Position numbers and translations under genes: made by a program. Under the pieces are notes generated by a model. That model worked only from the letters and a program-made list of their open reading frames with translations, was not told the DNA's origin and did not search any database. DNA of 64,000 nt. It comes from Alishewanella agri BL06 (GTDB lineage: Bacteria > Pseudomonadota > Gammaproteobacteria > Enterobacterales > Alteromonadaceae). The DNA lies in assembly GCF_000272005.1 (NCBI RefSeq), contig NZ_AKKU01000015.1, positions 310,001 through 374,000 on the forward strand, given 5' to 3'. Positions 25,831-34,923 of the stretch are shown here, piece by piece. Every line of letters begins with the position of its first letter. Position 1 is the first letter of the stretch.

Positions 25831-27801
25831 ATGTATAGAAAAAGCCTCCTGGCAGTCTTAATTAGTAGCAGCCTGCTTCTGGGTTGTGACAGCGAAACCG
25901 TCGTGGTTGAAGTGGAGCGGGAAGTCATAGTGACGCCGCCACCAACAGTCGATACCAGCGCGGTAGTGCTCACCGATTTGGATACCGTCTATGGTTATGC
26001 CTCAGAAAACGGCGGCACAACCGGCGGCAGCGGCGAAAATCGGGTCGAAGTCGTGGTGTGTACCGGTGAGCAAATGATTGCGGCATTAAAAAACAAAGAT
26101 CCGCAGCGCCCTCTTACCATTTGGGTAAACGGCACCATCACCTTACAAAATGCGAAAGATAGCCGGATTGATATTAAAGATATCCGTGATGTCTCAATTA
26201 TCGGTTTGGGAAGTCAGGGCGAAATGGCCGGTATTGGCTTTAATATCGTGCGGGCGCAGAACATTATCATTCGCAACCTGCGCATTCACCACGTTCGTGC
26301 CAACTTAGGTGCTCCCGGTGATGGCATCAGTATCGAAGGACCTGCCAGCAATATCTGGATCGACCATAACGAAATCTACAACAGCCTGACCGTTGATGAC
26401 GCCAGCCTGACACTGGATCAGGTTAAGGACTACTATGATGGACTGGTCGATGCCAAAGGCGATGCCCGCTATATCACTATTTCCTTTAATAAATTTCATA
26501 ATAGCTGGAAGACCTCGCTGGTCGGCTCCTCCGATAGTGATAACTATGAACGCACTCTCACTTATCACCATAACCACTGGTATAACGTTAATTCACGCTT
26601 GCCACTGTTTCGTTTTGGCAAAGGCCATATCTACAATAACTTTTATGATGGAGCCCTGGAAAGTGGCATCAACTCGCGGATGGGCGCGGTGATCCGCATT
26701 GAACAAAACCATTTCGCCAATATGAAAAATCCGGTGATGTCGATGTTTAGCCAGCAAATTGGCTATTGGCAGCTGATCGATAATATCTTTGAAAATATTA
26801 CCTGGGAACCGGGAGCAGCCGGATCAGTGATAGCCAACGATAATCAATCTACCGGCGAGTTGTTGGTGCCGTATGACTACCAGCAGAGTCTGATCCCAGT
26901 GCAGCAAGTCAAAGAAACTGTGCTGCGTTATGCCGGGGTAGGAAAAATCGAAACGCCACCCAGCCCTGGCCTCTGTCCCGCTCCGGAACCTGAAGTAGCA
27001 GTACCAGAAGATCCAACACCACCACCAGTACCGATTGATCCGGTGGAGCCGCCGGCCAATGTCGACTGGAACATCTATGCCGCTGATCTGGAGCCCTTTG
27101 CCAGCAACGCCGTAACCTTGGCAGATGGCAGCTTAGGTCAGTTCGCACCACAACAAAGCGGCGGCGCTGCTGAACCTAATCTGTTTAGCGCCAACGGCGA
27201 TGGTACGGTAACCTTCGACAGCACGGCCAGTGGCTCAGATCGTAGCCGGGCCAAGTTGGACAGCGTTATTGCCGCCGATGGCGTTTATCCTAAGTACTTC
27301 ACTTTATTAATGGGCTTACAAGGTAATACTGACAATCAGCGAATTATTGAGACCGAAATTGCCTTTGGCGATACTGAAGGTAGTGCCGGCAGCCGTCTGA
27401 AAGTGGTATTCCGCGGTGATGGCAGTAATGCCGGTATCCAACTGGAAAATGCCAACAATGGTTCATCCATCACTTTTGGCAAGGGCAACGAGCCAGACGC
27501 TATCGATATGACACAGTATCGGGTATATCACTTTACCATCGCCCTGAGCTCCCCCACTACCGGTAATATTGCAGTTTATATTGAAGGCAATAACACGCCG
27601 CTGGGTGTGTTGGAAGGTGTAACCATGCGTCCGGCCAGCAATGCCAGTGACAACTACCTGCAACTAGGTGATGCAGGCAATAGCAGCTATAAAGGTGATA
27701 TCGACTGGGTGCTGTGGACCGATGCCGGCGCCTACACACCGGCAATGTTAAAAGGTCTGCTGCCAAATGGTATTGGTGATATTAGCGGCTACGACAACTA
27801 A
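25831..27801 (+). CDS. Pectate lyase family PL1 lipoprotein with LamG-like C-terminal domain
   Basis: A 656-residue lipoprotein (lipobox LLGC, Cys19), so probably on the outer membrane. The PL1 parallel beta-helix spans about 40-370: SIIGLGSQG, the calcium/substrate region IWIDHNEIYNS and DYYDGLVDAKGDARYITISFN, and RLPLFRFGKGHIYNNF with the catalytic arginine region. A Pro-rich linker (PEDPTPPPVPIDPVEPP) leads to a C-terminal beta-sandwich of about 250 residues resembling a laminin-G/concanavalin-type binding domain. It cleaves polygalacturonate by beta-elimination. No other pectin genes are nearby. AGGG precedes the ATG by seven bases. Confidence 0.88.
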   Translation: MYRKSLLAVLISSSLLLGCDSETVVVEVEREVIVTPPPTVDTSAVVLTDLDTVYGYASENGGTTGGSGENRVEVVVCTGEQMIAALKNKDPQRPLTIWVNGTITLQNAKDSRIDIKDIRDVSIIGLGSQGEMAGIGFNIVRAQNIIIRNLRIHHVRANLGAPGDGISIEGPASNIWIDHNEIYNSLTVDDASLTLDQVKDYYDGLVDAKGDARYITISFNKFHNSWKTSLVGSSDSDNYERTLTYHHNHWYNVNSRLPLFRFGKGHIYNNFYDGALESGINSRMGAVIRIEQNHFANMKNPVMSMFSQQIGYWQLIDNIFENITWEPGAAGSVIANDNQSTGELLVPYDYQQSLIPVQQVKETVLRYAGVGKIETPPSPGLCPAPEPEVAVPEDPTPPPVPIDPVEPPANVDWNIYAADLEPFASNAVTLADGSLGQFAPQQSGGAAEPNLFSANGDGTVTFDSTASGSDRSRAKLDSVIAADGVYPKYFTLLMGLQGNTDNQRIIETEIAFGDTEGSAGSRLKVVFRGDGSNAGIQLENANNGSSITFGKGNEPDAIDMTQYRVYHFTIALSSPTTGNIAVYIEGNNTPLGVLEGVTMRPASNASDNYLQLGDAGNSSYKGDIDWVLWTDAGAYTPAMLKGLLPNGIGDISGYDN

Positions 27802-27820
27802 GCTCTGCTATGTATGCCGA

Positions 27821-27846
27821 AGCCCGGAATGAACCGGGCTTTTTTC
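27821..27846 (+). terminator. Intrinsic terminator after the pectate lyase gene
   Basis: A 7-bp stem (AGCCCGG / CCGGGCT) with a 6-nt loop followed by TTTTTC, 19 bp after the stop codon. Confidence 0.85.
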
Positions 27847-27927
27847 ATCGCATCTTTTGTCGCATCTAAAGTGTATCGATCGGCCTTTGTTGCTATAGTC
27901 AGAAAAAAATCAACAACAGGATCCCGT

Positions 27928-29580
27928 ATGCAACTTAAACCTTTGTTATTGCTTGCCAGTTTAACCAGTTTTGCCGCCGGCGCGGCGCCGGTGGTACTGA
28001 AAAATGTTCAGGGTTATGGCTTTGATCAGCAGCGGCAGCTGGTAAATTTCCAAACCCTGGTGTTTGATGATGAAACCGGTCAGGTACTGGCCCGTGGTGA
28101 CAGCAGTGTTGCTGCGACTTATCCACAGGCAAAAGTTTTGGATGGTAAAGGTCAAACCCTGTTACCTGGCTTAATTGACGGCCATGGTCATTTACTGGGT
28201 TTGGGTGAATATCTGAAACAAGCGGATCTGCGCGGGCTTACCAGCGAAGCGACCTCAGCGGCACAGGTCGCCGCCTTTGCCCGCGCTAACCCGGAGCAAC
28301 AATGGGTCATTGGCCGGGGTTGGAACCAGGTATTATGGGATAGCAAAGCTTTCCCGGCGAAGAAAACCTTAGATGAAGTGCTGCCAGATAAGCCTGTGTA
28401 TCTGGTACGAATTGACGCGCACGCGGCCTGGGTCAATAGTAAAGCCCTGGCATTGGCAGGCATTACTAAAGACACCATCGATCCACCTGGTGGTGAAATT
28501 ATTCGCGATGAACGCGGCGAACCAACCGGGGTGTTAATTGATAATGCGATGTATCTGGTGCAGCAAAAAATCCCGGCGCCCAGTACAGCCGACAAACGAG
28601 CGGCGCTACAATCGGCGTTTAGCCATCTACAGGCACTGGGTATTACCGCCGTGCATGATGCTGGCGTTAGCACCGAGTTAGTCAGCCTGTATCAGCAGTT
28701 ACAGCAAGAACAAGCGCTTGGCGTGCGCGTTTATCCGATGCTGTCAGCTAAAGATCCGGCGCTGGAACAGTGGTTCAGTAAAGGTATCGTCGATGATCCG
28801 AGCGACTGGCTGGATATCCGTTCGGTCAAAATCTATGGCGATGGCGCTTTGGGCAGTCGTGGTGCGGCGTTGTTAGCGGATTACAGCGATCAGGCAGGGC
28901 AACGTGGCTTGCTGGTTACCCAGCCCGATGCCCTGACAGAAATTATGCGCCTGACTATTAATGCCGGCTATCAGGCCAATGTGCATGCCATTGGCGACCG
29001 TGCCAACCGGCTGGTGCTTGATCGTTTTGAACTGCTGGCAACGCCAGAGCAGCGCGCCGCCGGCCGGCACCGGATCGAGCATGCACAAATTGTCTCACCG
29101 CAAGATATTCCACGCTTTAAAACCCTGCAGGTGTTACCGGCCATGCAGGCGGTACACGCTACGTCAGATATGAATATGGCCGGCGACCGGCTTGGCGTAT
29201 CCCGCTTACGTGGTGCCTATGCCTGGCGCACCTTTGTTGATCAGGGCAGTATTATTGTCGGGGGGTCAGATTTTCCGGTAGAGCTGGCAAATCCGTTTCA
29301 TGGTTTACACGCCTCAGTCACCCGGCAAGATCAGCAAAATCAGCCGGTTGGTGGCTGGTTGCCAGAACAACGTCTGACACTGATTGAAGCGCTGCGTTCC
29401 TTTACTATCGATGCCGCTTATGGCGCTTTCCAGGAGCAAAGCATGGGTACATTGGCGCCCGGTAGCTGGGCCGACTTTATTCTGGTTGACCGCGATATCT
29501 TCGCTATTCCACCGGAGCAGCTGTGGCAAACCACTACCGAACAAACCTGGATCCACGGCAAACTGCGCTTTAGCCGTTAG
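27928..29580 (+). CDS. Amidohydrolase family 3 protein (YtcJ-like), exported
   Basis: A 550-residue metal-dependent hydrolase with a signal peptide ending near SFAAGAAP. The metal-binding start is LLPGLIDGHGHLLGLG. Further ligands are in GDGALGSRGA, VHAIGDRANR and HRIEHAQI, and the aspartate is in VGGSDFPVE. It belongs to the YtcJ/NfdA-like group with broad amide or carbamate substrates. I chose the ATG at 27928, preceded by AGGA; an in-frame ATG at 27814 would overlap the terminator of the previous gene. The substrate is unknown. Confidence 0.85.
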   Translation: MQLKPLLLLASLTSFAAGAAPVVLKNVQGYGFDQQRQLVNFQTLVFDDETGQVLARGDSSVAATYPQAKVLDGKGQTLLPGLIDGHGHLLGLGEYLKQADLRGLTSEATSAAQVAAFARANPEQQWVIGRGWNQVLWDSKAFPAKKTLDEVLPDKPVYLVRIDAHAAWVNSKALALAGITKDTIDPPGGEIIRDERGEPTGVLIDNAMYLVQQKIPAPSTADKRAALQSAFSHLQALGITAVHDAGVSTELVSLYQQLQQEQALGVRVYPMLSAKDPALEQWFSKGIVDDPSDWLDIRSVKIYGDGALGSRGAALLADYSDQAGQRGLLVTQPDALTEIMRLTINAGYQANVHAIGDRANRLVLDRFELLATPEQRAAGRHRIEHAQIVSPQDIPRFKTLQVLPAMQAVHATSDMNMAGDRLGVSRLRGAYAWRTFVDQGSIIVGGSDFPVELANPFHGLHASVTRQDQQNQPVGGWLPEQRLTLIEALRSFTIDAAYGAFQEQSMGTLAPGSWADFILVDRDIFAIPPEQLWQTTTEQTWIHGKLRFSR

Positions 29581-29595
29581 CAAGCGTAAAACTAA

Positions 29596-29617
29596 AGGCC
29601 CACCAGTCGGCGGGCCT
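29596..29617 (-). terminator. Terminator for the hibernation-factor gene
   Basis: A 9-bp stem with one mismatch (AGGCCCACC / GGCGGGCCT) and a 4-nt loop. On the minus strand it is followed by TTAGTTTTA. It begins 10 bp after the hpf-like stop and 16 bp after the convergent amidohydrolase stop. Confidence 0.65.
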
Positions 29618-29626
29618 GAACTACGA

Positions 29627-29995
29627 TTAATTTACTTCATCTTCTTCTGTTACAAAATCTGGTCGTTGGCCGTGACTTTGCTTATCGCGTAATTTACCTA
29701 TCACCGTGCCGAGCTTACGCTGTAACTTGTCAGCCGCACCGCTGATTGCCTGCCCTACAGTTGGCGCCAGCTCTGTCACGGCCACTGGCTCCAACCCTTG
29801 TGGCCGGGCTTCCAGTAAGCAGCGTTTATCATGGCCGTCCTGCTTGGTTTTGCCGTTTTCGTCACTTAAATGCACTTCAATACGGGTCAGATGATCGGCA
29901 AAACGCTGTAGCTTATGATTAAGGGTATCGCGGACGAACTCAGCCAGGCGCTCGTCAGCCTGGATATTGCGGTCACTGTTGATTTGTACTTGCAT
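29627..29995 (-). CDS. Ribosome hibernation-promoting factor, HPF/RaiA family
   Basis: A 122-residue short-form hibernation factor that binds the 30S subunit near the decoding centre in starved cells. The beta-alpha-beta core is seen in MQVQINSDRNIQ and IRVEVHL-like ITRIEVHLSDENGK, with conserved basic residues in DKLQRKLGTVIGKLRDKQ. An acidic tail (VTEEDEVN) closes it. AGGAG lies six bases upstream of the ATG. It lacks the long-form C-terminal dimerisation domain. It is not in the rpoN-ptsN context typical of Hpf, so I leave the symbol blank. Confidence 0.82.
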   Translation of the reverse strand: MQVQINSDRNIQADERLAEFVRDTLNHKLQRFADHLTRIEVHLSDENGKTKQDGHDKRCLLEARPQGLEPVAVTELAPTVGQAISGAADKLQRKLGTVIGKLRDKQSHGQRPDFVTEEDEVN

Positions 29996-30194
29996 AGGTT
30001 ACTCCTGTTGCAATAAGGACTGCAGATTAAGACGCCAATTTTGGCTATAGGTTTCGACGTCTTAATGATTAACTGGTATCAATGCGCGCTAAGTTCAAGG
30101 GCAAAACGCGGAAATAAGCCGATAAAGTCAGACAGCACGGCAAAGTCTGGTTAAAATACCGCTATACCTTAGCCGCAACACCTGATGAGTAGAG

Positions 30195-30944
30195 ATGATC
30201 AGTAATAAATGGGCCAAGCTAATTAAGTCGCTGCATCTGAAGAAGCATCGCAAAGCCGAACAGTTATTCTTTGTTGAAGGCGAAAAAGCAGTGCTGGAAC
30301 TGCTGCAATCCGACTGGCCGGTGGTCGCTTTATTTGCCACCGACAGCTTTTTGAACCAGCATACCGCGCTGTGTCAGCGTGCCGCCTTGCTGCAAAACTG
30401 CAGTGCCGCTGAATTGGAAAAGGTTGGCAGCTTTAGCAGCAACGATGCGGCACTGGCGGTAGTCAAGATTCCGCAGTGGCACTTTACCCCACCGGCGCCA
30501 ACCGACTGGGTACTGGTACTGGATAGTATTAACGATCCGGGTAACCTGGGTACCATTATCCGGATTGCGGACTGGTACGGTATCCGGCACATCCTCTGCT
30601 CTGAGGACACAGCTGATGCCTTTAATCCGAAAGTGATTGCCGCGGCCAAAGGCTCATTTTTACGGGTACAGTTGCATTATCAGCCGCTGTTACCCTTGTT
30701 ACAAGCTGCCAATCGGCCGGTTTATGGTGCTTATCTTGGCGGTGAATCGGTGCATCAGCTCGGGTTGCCGCAAAGTGGTGGCTATATCGTACTGGGTAAT
30801 GAGGCAAATGGTATCAGCGATGCAGTAGGCCGACATGTCAGCCGGAAGATCACCATTCCGGCCTTTGGCCAGGCTGAATCACTGAATGTTGGTATTGCCT
30901 GCGCTATTATTTGCGATAATTTGCGTCGCCTCGGCGGCGCCTGA
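30195..30944 (+). CDS. SpoU/TrmH-family RNA 2'-O-methyltransferase
   Basis: A 249-residue SPOUT methyltransferase. The N-terminus (IKSLHLKKHRKAEQLFFVEGEKAV) is the substrate-binding domain of rRNA enzymes of the RlmB/TsnR group. The knotted domain carries the three SpoU motifs: DSINDPGNLGTIIRIADWYG, YIVLGNEANGIS and IPAFGQAESLNVGIACAI. It likely methylates a ribose of rRNA; the exact nucleotide cannot be read. It is 14 bp upstream of cysM in the same direction, so the two may be co-transcribed. Confidence 0.88.
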   Translation: MISNKWAKLIKSLHLKKHRKAEQLFFVEGEKAVLELLQSDWPVVALFATDSFLNQHTALCQRAALLQNCSAAELEKVGSFSSNDAALAVVKIPQWHFTPPAPTDWVLVLDSINDPGNLGTIIRIADWYGIRHILCSEDTADAFNPKVIAAAKGSFLRVQLHYQPLLPLLQAANRPVYGAYLGGESVHQLGLPQSGGYIVLGNEANGISDAVGRHVSRKITIPAFGQAESLNVGIACAIICDNLRRLGGA

Positions 30945-30958
30945 AACAGGAACTGCGT

Positions 30959-31843
30959 ATGAATTTCCCGACTATTGAAGCCTATGTGGGCAATACGCCG
31001 CTGGTGCGTTTACAACGCCTGGCGAACCATACCAACAGCACGGTACTATGCAAGCTGGAAGGCAATAATCCGGCCGGTTCCGTCAAAGATCGGCCAGCGT
31101 TGAATATGATTGTGCAGGCCGAACTGCGTGGCACTATCAAACCCGGTGATCGGATTATTGAAGCCACCAGCGGCAATACCGGTATTGCGCTGGCGATGGC
31201 AGCCGCCATTAAAGGTTACCCGATGACGCTGATTATGCCGGCGAATGCCACCGAAGAGCGCAAAGCCTCGATGCGTGCTTATGGTGCCGAACTGATTCTG
31301 GTGACTAAAGAGCAGGGCATGGAAGGCGCGCGTGATCTGGCGTTAAAAATGCAGGCCGAGGGCAAGGGCATCGTACTGGACCAGTTTAATAATACCGATA
31401 ATCCGGCGGCACATTATGTCAGTACCGGCCCGGAGTTATGGCAACAAACGAATGGCAGCATTACGCATTTTGTTTCCAGCATGGGCACCACCGGTACCAT
31501 TATGGGCACCTCCCGCTATTTAAAGCAGCAAAATCCGGCGATTCAGATTATTGGCTTGCAACCGGCTGATGGCGCCAGTATTCCCGGCATCCGTCGCTGG
31601 CCCAAAGAATATCTGCCGGGCTTTTTTGAACCCGAACGCGTCGATCAGGTGATCGATATCTACCAGAAAGATGCCGAAGAGATGATGCGCCGGCTGGCCC
31701 GGGAAGAAGGCATCTGTGCCGGTGTCAGTTCCGGTGGCGCTGTTTATGCGGCGATCAAATTGGCAGAGCAGCTGGATAATGCGGTGATTGTAGCGATTAT
31801 CTGTGATCGCGGTGACCGTTACTTATCATCCGGTATTTATTAG
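30959..31843 (+). CDS. cysM: Cysteine synthase B
   Basis: A 294-residue PLP enzyme that makes cysteine from O-acetylserine and sulfide or thiosulfate. The PLP lysine is in NPAGSVKDRPALNM and the substrate loop is EATSGNTGIALAM. The phosphate-binding GTTGTIMGTSRYL and the late PLP-ring contact GVSSGGAVYA follow. The motif NPAGSVKDRPA and the ending GDRYLSSGIY are typical of CysM rather than CysK. It follows a SpoU methyltransferase gene by 14 bp. Confidence 0.94.
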   Translation: MNFPTIEAYVGNTPLVRLQRLANHTNSTVLCKLEGNNPAGSVKDRPALNMIVQAELRGTIKPGDRIIEATSGNTGIALAMAAAIKGYPMTLIMPANATEERKASMRAYGAELILVTKEQGMEGARDLALKMQAEGKGIVLDQFNNTDNPAAHYVSTGPELWQQTNGSITHFVSSMGTTGTIMGTSRYLKQQNPAIQIIGLQPADGASIPGIRRWPKEYLPGFFEPERVDQVIDIYQKDAEEMMRRLAREEGICAGVSSGGAVYAAIKLAEQLDNAVIVAIICDRGDRYLSSGIY

Positions 31844-31916
31844 CATAAAATGTTCTTAAAGCCCGCACGCTAAACTTCCGGCTGGCGGTATAATAAGGGC
31901 CTCTTCGGCTAAGTGA

Positions 31917-32810
31917 GTGGCCCCTTTGTCATACGAATATATGGCGCTATTGGCAGCTGCCTGCTGGGCCTTTGGCAGTTTATTGTCGGCGCAGGCGGCA
32001 ACGCATCTGGGTGCCTTTGCCTTTACCCGCTACCGAATGCTGATTGCCATGTCGCTGCTGTGGCTGCTGAGCTTCGCCACCGGCAGTTGGCAAAGTCTGC
32101 AACTGCCCCAGGTATTGTTACTCATCCTGTCAGGTGCAATTGGCATCTTTATCGGTGATACTGCGCTCTTTGCCGCGATGAACCGCTTAGGGCCACGCCG
32201 CGCTGGTGTGCTGTTCGCTACCCATGCCTTGTTTTCGGTGCTATTGGCTTATCTGTTTCTCGGTGAAACGCTGTGGGGTATGACGCTGGTTGGCAGTGGG
32301 CTGTTAGTTGGCGGCGTGATGATCGCTATTGCCTTTGGTAAAAGACGCGAAGAGCAACATCAGTGGGAGGCGTCACCCGCGGCAATGAAAAGCGGGGTGG
32401 CACTGGCGCTGTTGTCGGCACTCTGTCAGGCCGTGTCTACCCTGATGCTAAAACCACTGATGAGCGAGGGTTTGGATGCCATTGCCGGTTCAGCAGTCAG
32501 GATGAGCACCGGTTTTGTATTGCACTTACTGGTACTGTTACTGGGCCTGAAAGTGGCACGCAGTTATTTACCGCTGACCTGGCGCGTATTCTGGCTGGTG
32601 GCCGTTAATGCCAGCTTGTCGATGGTACTGGGTATGACGCTGATTTTGCAGGCGTTGAAAACTGGCGATGCCGGCCTGGTGGCGCTGTTTTCATCGGTCA
32701 GTCCGGTATTAATTTTACCGATGCTCTGGCTGGTATACCGGCGCCGGCCCGCCTGGGGCGCCTGGTTAGGCGCACTCCTTACCGTAGCCGGCACCGCTTT
32801 ACTGCTCTAA
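31917..32810 (+). CDS. DMT-superfamily transporter with two EamA domains
   Basis: A 297-residue inner-membrane protein with about ten hydrophobic helices forming two EamA repeats. The first ends near residue 140 (GGVMIAIAFGKRREEQ); the second spans 160-297. These are usually exporters of amino acids or metabolites; the substrate is unknown. The start is uncertain: GTG at 31917 lies after a TATAAT element (31889-31894), and ATG at 31941 is possible. Its end overlaps the convergent PhoX gene by 4 bp. Confidence 0.85.
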   Translation: MAPLSYEYMALLAAACWAFGSLLSAQAATHLGAFAFTRYRMLIAMSLLWLLSFATGSWQSLQLPQVLLLILSGAIGIFIGDTALFAAMNRLGPRRAGVLFATHALFSVLLAYLFLGETLWGMTLVGSGLLVGGVMIAIAFGKRREEQHQWEASPAAMKSGVALALLSALCQAVSTLMLKPLMSEGLDAIAGSAVRMSTGFVLHLLVLLLGLKVARSYLPLTWRVFWLVAVNASLSMVLGMTLILQALKTGDAGLVALFSSVSPVLILPMLWLVYRRRPAWGAWLGALLTVAGTALLL

Positions 32811-34795
32811 CTGCCGATCACACCACCATCTTCTTTGGTAATGACCACGGTCGCCGAACGCGGCCGGCTATTGCCACCATCGGGCCAGTGACTGGTAAAG
32901 GCGGTTGGTGTCGAACGATCACCAGGGTGCTGAATATTCACAAACATGGTTTTACCATCTGGTGTAGTGACAACGCCGGTAACCTCACACTCAACCGGTC
33001 CCACCAAAAAGCGCTTAAGTTCCCGTCCTGCTGTATCGGCAGCCAGCATCTGGTTGTTACCAAAAGGCCCCTCACTTTGCAGACTGCCACTCATATCAGT
33101 TTGGATCCAGAGTAAACCCTGAGGGTCAAACCAGAGCCCGTCCGGGCACGCCAGAGCATTATCTGCCGTCAGCTGTAACGCCGTGCCGGGTGTCGCGGTT
33201 CCGGTTGGACCGGCGAGTAAAAAAATATCCCACTCAAATTTTTGTGCCTGTGGCTGTTCACGCCAGCGGATAATATGTCCAAACACGTTTTCCGGCCGCG
33301 GATTGGCGGCATCCGTTTCTGCTGCTTGCCGCCGGCTGTTGTTGGTCAGGGTAAAATACACTTCGCCGCTTTGTGGATGCACGGCGCCCCACTCCGGACG
33401 GTCCATCTTAGTGGCCCCGGCAATATCGGCAGCTAAGCGGGTATTCAGCAATACATCGGCCTGTGAATCGAAGCGAACAGCGGCAGCAGCAACTTTGGCG
33501 CGGAAAACCGGATCCGTTAAATCCAGTGCTAACCATTCGCCACTGCCATCCTCGTTAAAACGGGCCGCGTATAGGGTGCCGTTATCCAGCAAGGCGCCAC
33601 TGGCAGTTGCCGGATCATAGGGCGCTGCCGAGACAAATTTATAAATATATTCAAAACGCGAATCATCACCGGAATACGCCACCAATGGCTGACCCGGCAC
33701 CGCTTTGGCGAAGATTAGCCCTTCGTGCGCGAAACGACCAAGCGCCGTGCGCTTTACCGGTACTGACTGCGGATTAAAAGGATCGATTTCGACAATCCAG
33801 CCAAAAGTATTCGGTTCATGCCGGTAATCCTGTGTGGCGGAAGCAGCGGTTTGACTGGCATTAAAGCGCAAGCTTTGCTCAGAAGCCGGCTGCGCGGTTT
33901 CCCAATGGTAGCCGCTTTGTTGACGCGGCACACTATAGCGAGCCTGCTCTCGCGGCAGCTCTGCATCATGATTTACAAAATAACCGGCCCAATTTTCTTC
34001 ACATGTCAGGTAAGTGCCCCAGGGAGTCACACCGTGCGAGCAGTTATTCAGGGTACCGCGACAGGCGGTACCGTCCGGGCTATAACGACTGCGAACTTTC
34101 GCATGTCCACGCACCGGCCCAGCCAGTTGTGCCGGAGTTTGTACTGTAATACGCCGGTTATAACGGCTGCCTGCGACTTGCATCCATTGCCCATCCGCCT
34201 GACGGATAATATGCACAACTGACACGCCATGTGCGGCCTGCTCTTTGGCCACCTGTTCAGCGGTCCTGGGAAACACCGGGCCAGCCGGATGCAACAGGTC
34301 CGGTTCAACATATTCATGGTTCATTACCAATAAACCTTCGCTGGAGCTATTGCCACCCTGCGGCAGGTCAATCGGGAAAAAATGCATGCCGTCATGGTGC
34401 ATCCCCATCTGCTGTGCCTGTTCTGCCGCAGTATTGCTGGCGTCGGCTTTAAAAGCCGGGTAGTCGCCACAAATCGGTGTGCCCCAGGCTAAAAAAGGTT
34501 GCACCCGGTAGCCCGCAGGTACAGTGACCTGATCCAGCCGGTTACCGGCCACAGCCAGAAAACCGGGGCGAATGGCACCGGCGGCGGCTGGCGTCAGATC
34601 ACTGGTTAAGCGACAACCCGACAGCTGGCTACCCAATACCCCGGAAATCGCCAGCGCCAGCGAGCCTTTTAAGAAGGTACGGCGCTGCAGACGTTGCTGT
34701 AATATTGCGGCAAAACACGGATTAGCAGAAAAATTGGCGACAGGCTCATCACCGCTATTATCAATTTGTGGCTGGCGCGGCTGTTGGGCAGACAT
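32807..34795 (-). CDS. PhoX-family alkaline phosphatase, Tat-exported
   Basis: A 662-residue protein of the PhoX/DUF839 family, calcium- and iron-dependent periplasmic phosphatases that release phosphate from organic esters. A twin-arginine signal is present (LQRRTFLKGSLAL), placed unusually far in at about residue 37 after a polar leader. Family segments are LLVMNHEYVEPDLL, CSHGVTPWGTYLTCEENWAGYF, RFAHEGLIFAKA, and ALACPDGLWFDPQGLLWIQTD. GGAG precedes the ATG by seven bases. A Pho-box-like site lies about 43 bp upstream. Confidence 0.9.
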   Translation of the reverse strand: MSAQQPRQPQIDNSGDEPVANFSANPCFAAILQQRLQRRTFLKGSLALAISGVLGSQLSGCRLTSDLTPAAAGAIRPGFLAVAGNRLDQVTVPAGYRVQPFLAWGTPICGDYPAFKADASNTAAEQAQQMGMHHDGMHFFPIDLPQGGNSSSEGLLVMNHEYVEPDLLHPAGPVFPRTAEQVAKEQAAHGVSVVHIIRQADGQWMQVAGSRYNRRITVQTPAQLAGPVRGHAKVRSRYSPDGTACRGTLNNCSHGVTPWGTYLTCEENWAGYFVNHDAELPREQARYSVPRQQSGYHWETAQPASEQSLRFNASQTAASATQDYRHEPNTFGWIVEIDPFNPQSVPVKRTALGRFAHEGLIFAKAVPGQPLVAYSGDDSRFEYIYKFVSAAPYDPATASGALLDNGTLYAARFNEDGSGEWLALDLTDPVFRAKVAAAAVRFDSQADVLLNTRLAADIAGATKMDRPEWGAVHPQSGEVYFTLTNNSRRQAAETDAANPRPENVFGHIIRWREQPQAQKFEWDIFLLAGPTGTATPGTALQLTADNALACPDGLWFDPQGLLWIQTDMSGSLQSEGPFGNNQMLAADTAGRELKRFLVGPVECEVTGVVTTPDGKTMFVNIQHPGDRSTPTAFTSHWPDGGNSRPRSATVVITKEDGGVIGS

Positions 34796-34837
34796 CAGAT
34801 AACTCCATAAACTAAATAGCCTGACAGTATCGGTTTT

Positions 34838-34857
34838 GCATGGCAGTTATATGACAA
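34838..34857 (-). promoter_or_regulatory. Pho box upstream of the PhoX gene
   Basis: On the minus strand the site reads TTGTCATATAACTGCCATGC. The PhoB consensus is two direct repeats of CTGTCA separated by 5 bp. The repeats here are TTGTCA and CTGCCA with ATATA between them, so ten of twelve repeat bases match and the spacing is exact. A further CTGTCA occurs downstream near 34821-34826. The position, 43 bp before the ATG, fits PhoB activation. Confidence 0.6.
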
Positions 34858-34923
34858 CCACCAACAATCTAGCCGCTATCTGCAGCCTCTGCTATAGTGG
34901 CTGTCAAAACAACGGAGCAGATT

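Noticed and set aside
30027..30066. Inverted repeat ATTAAGACG / CGTCTTAAT upstream of the hibernation-factor gene
   Set aside because: A 9-bp stem with a 22-nt loop in AT-rich DNA and no regulatory family match; plausible by chance.
31898..31925. GGGCC / GGCCC stem around the start of the EamA transporter as a terminator for cysM
   Set aside because: Only a 5-bp stem with a long loop and no T tract, and it overlaps the likely start codon of the next gene.
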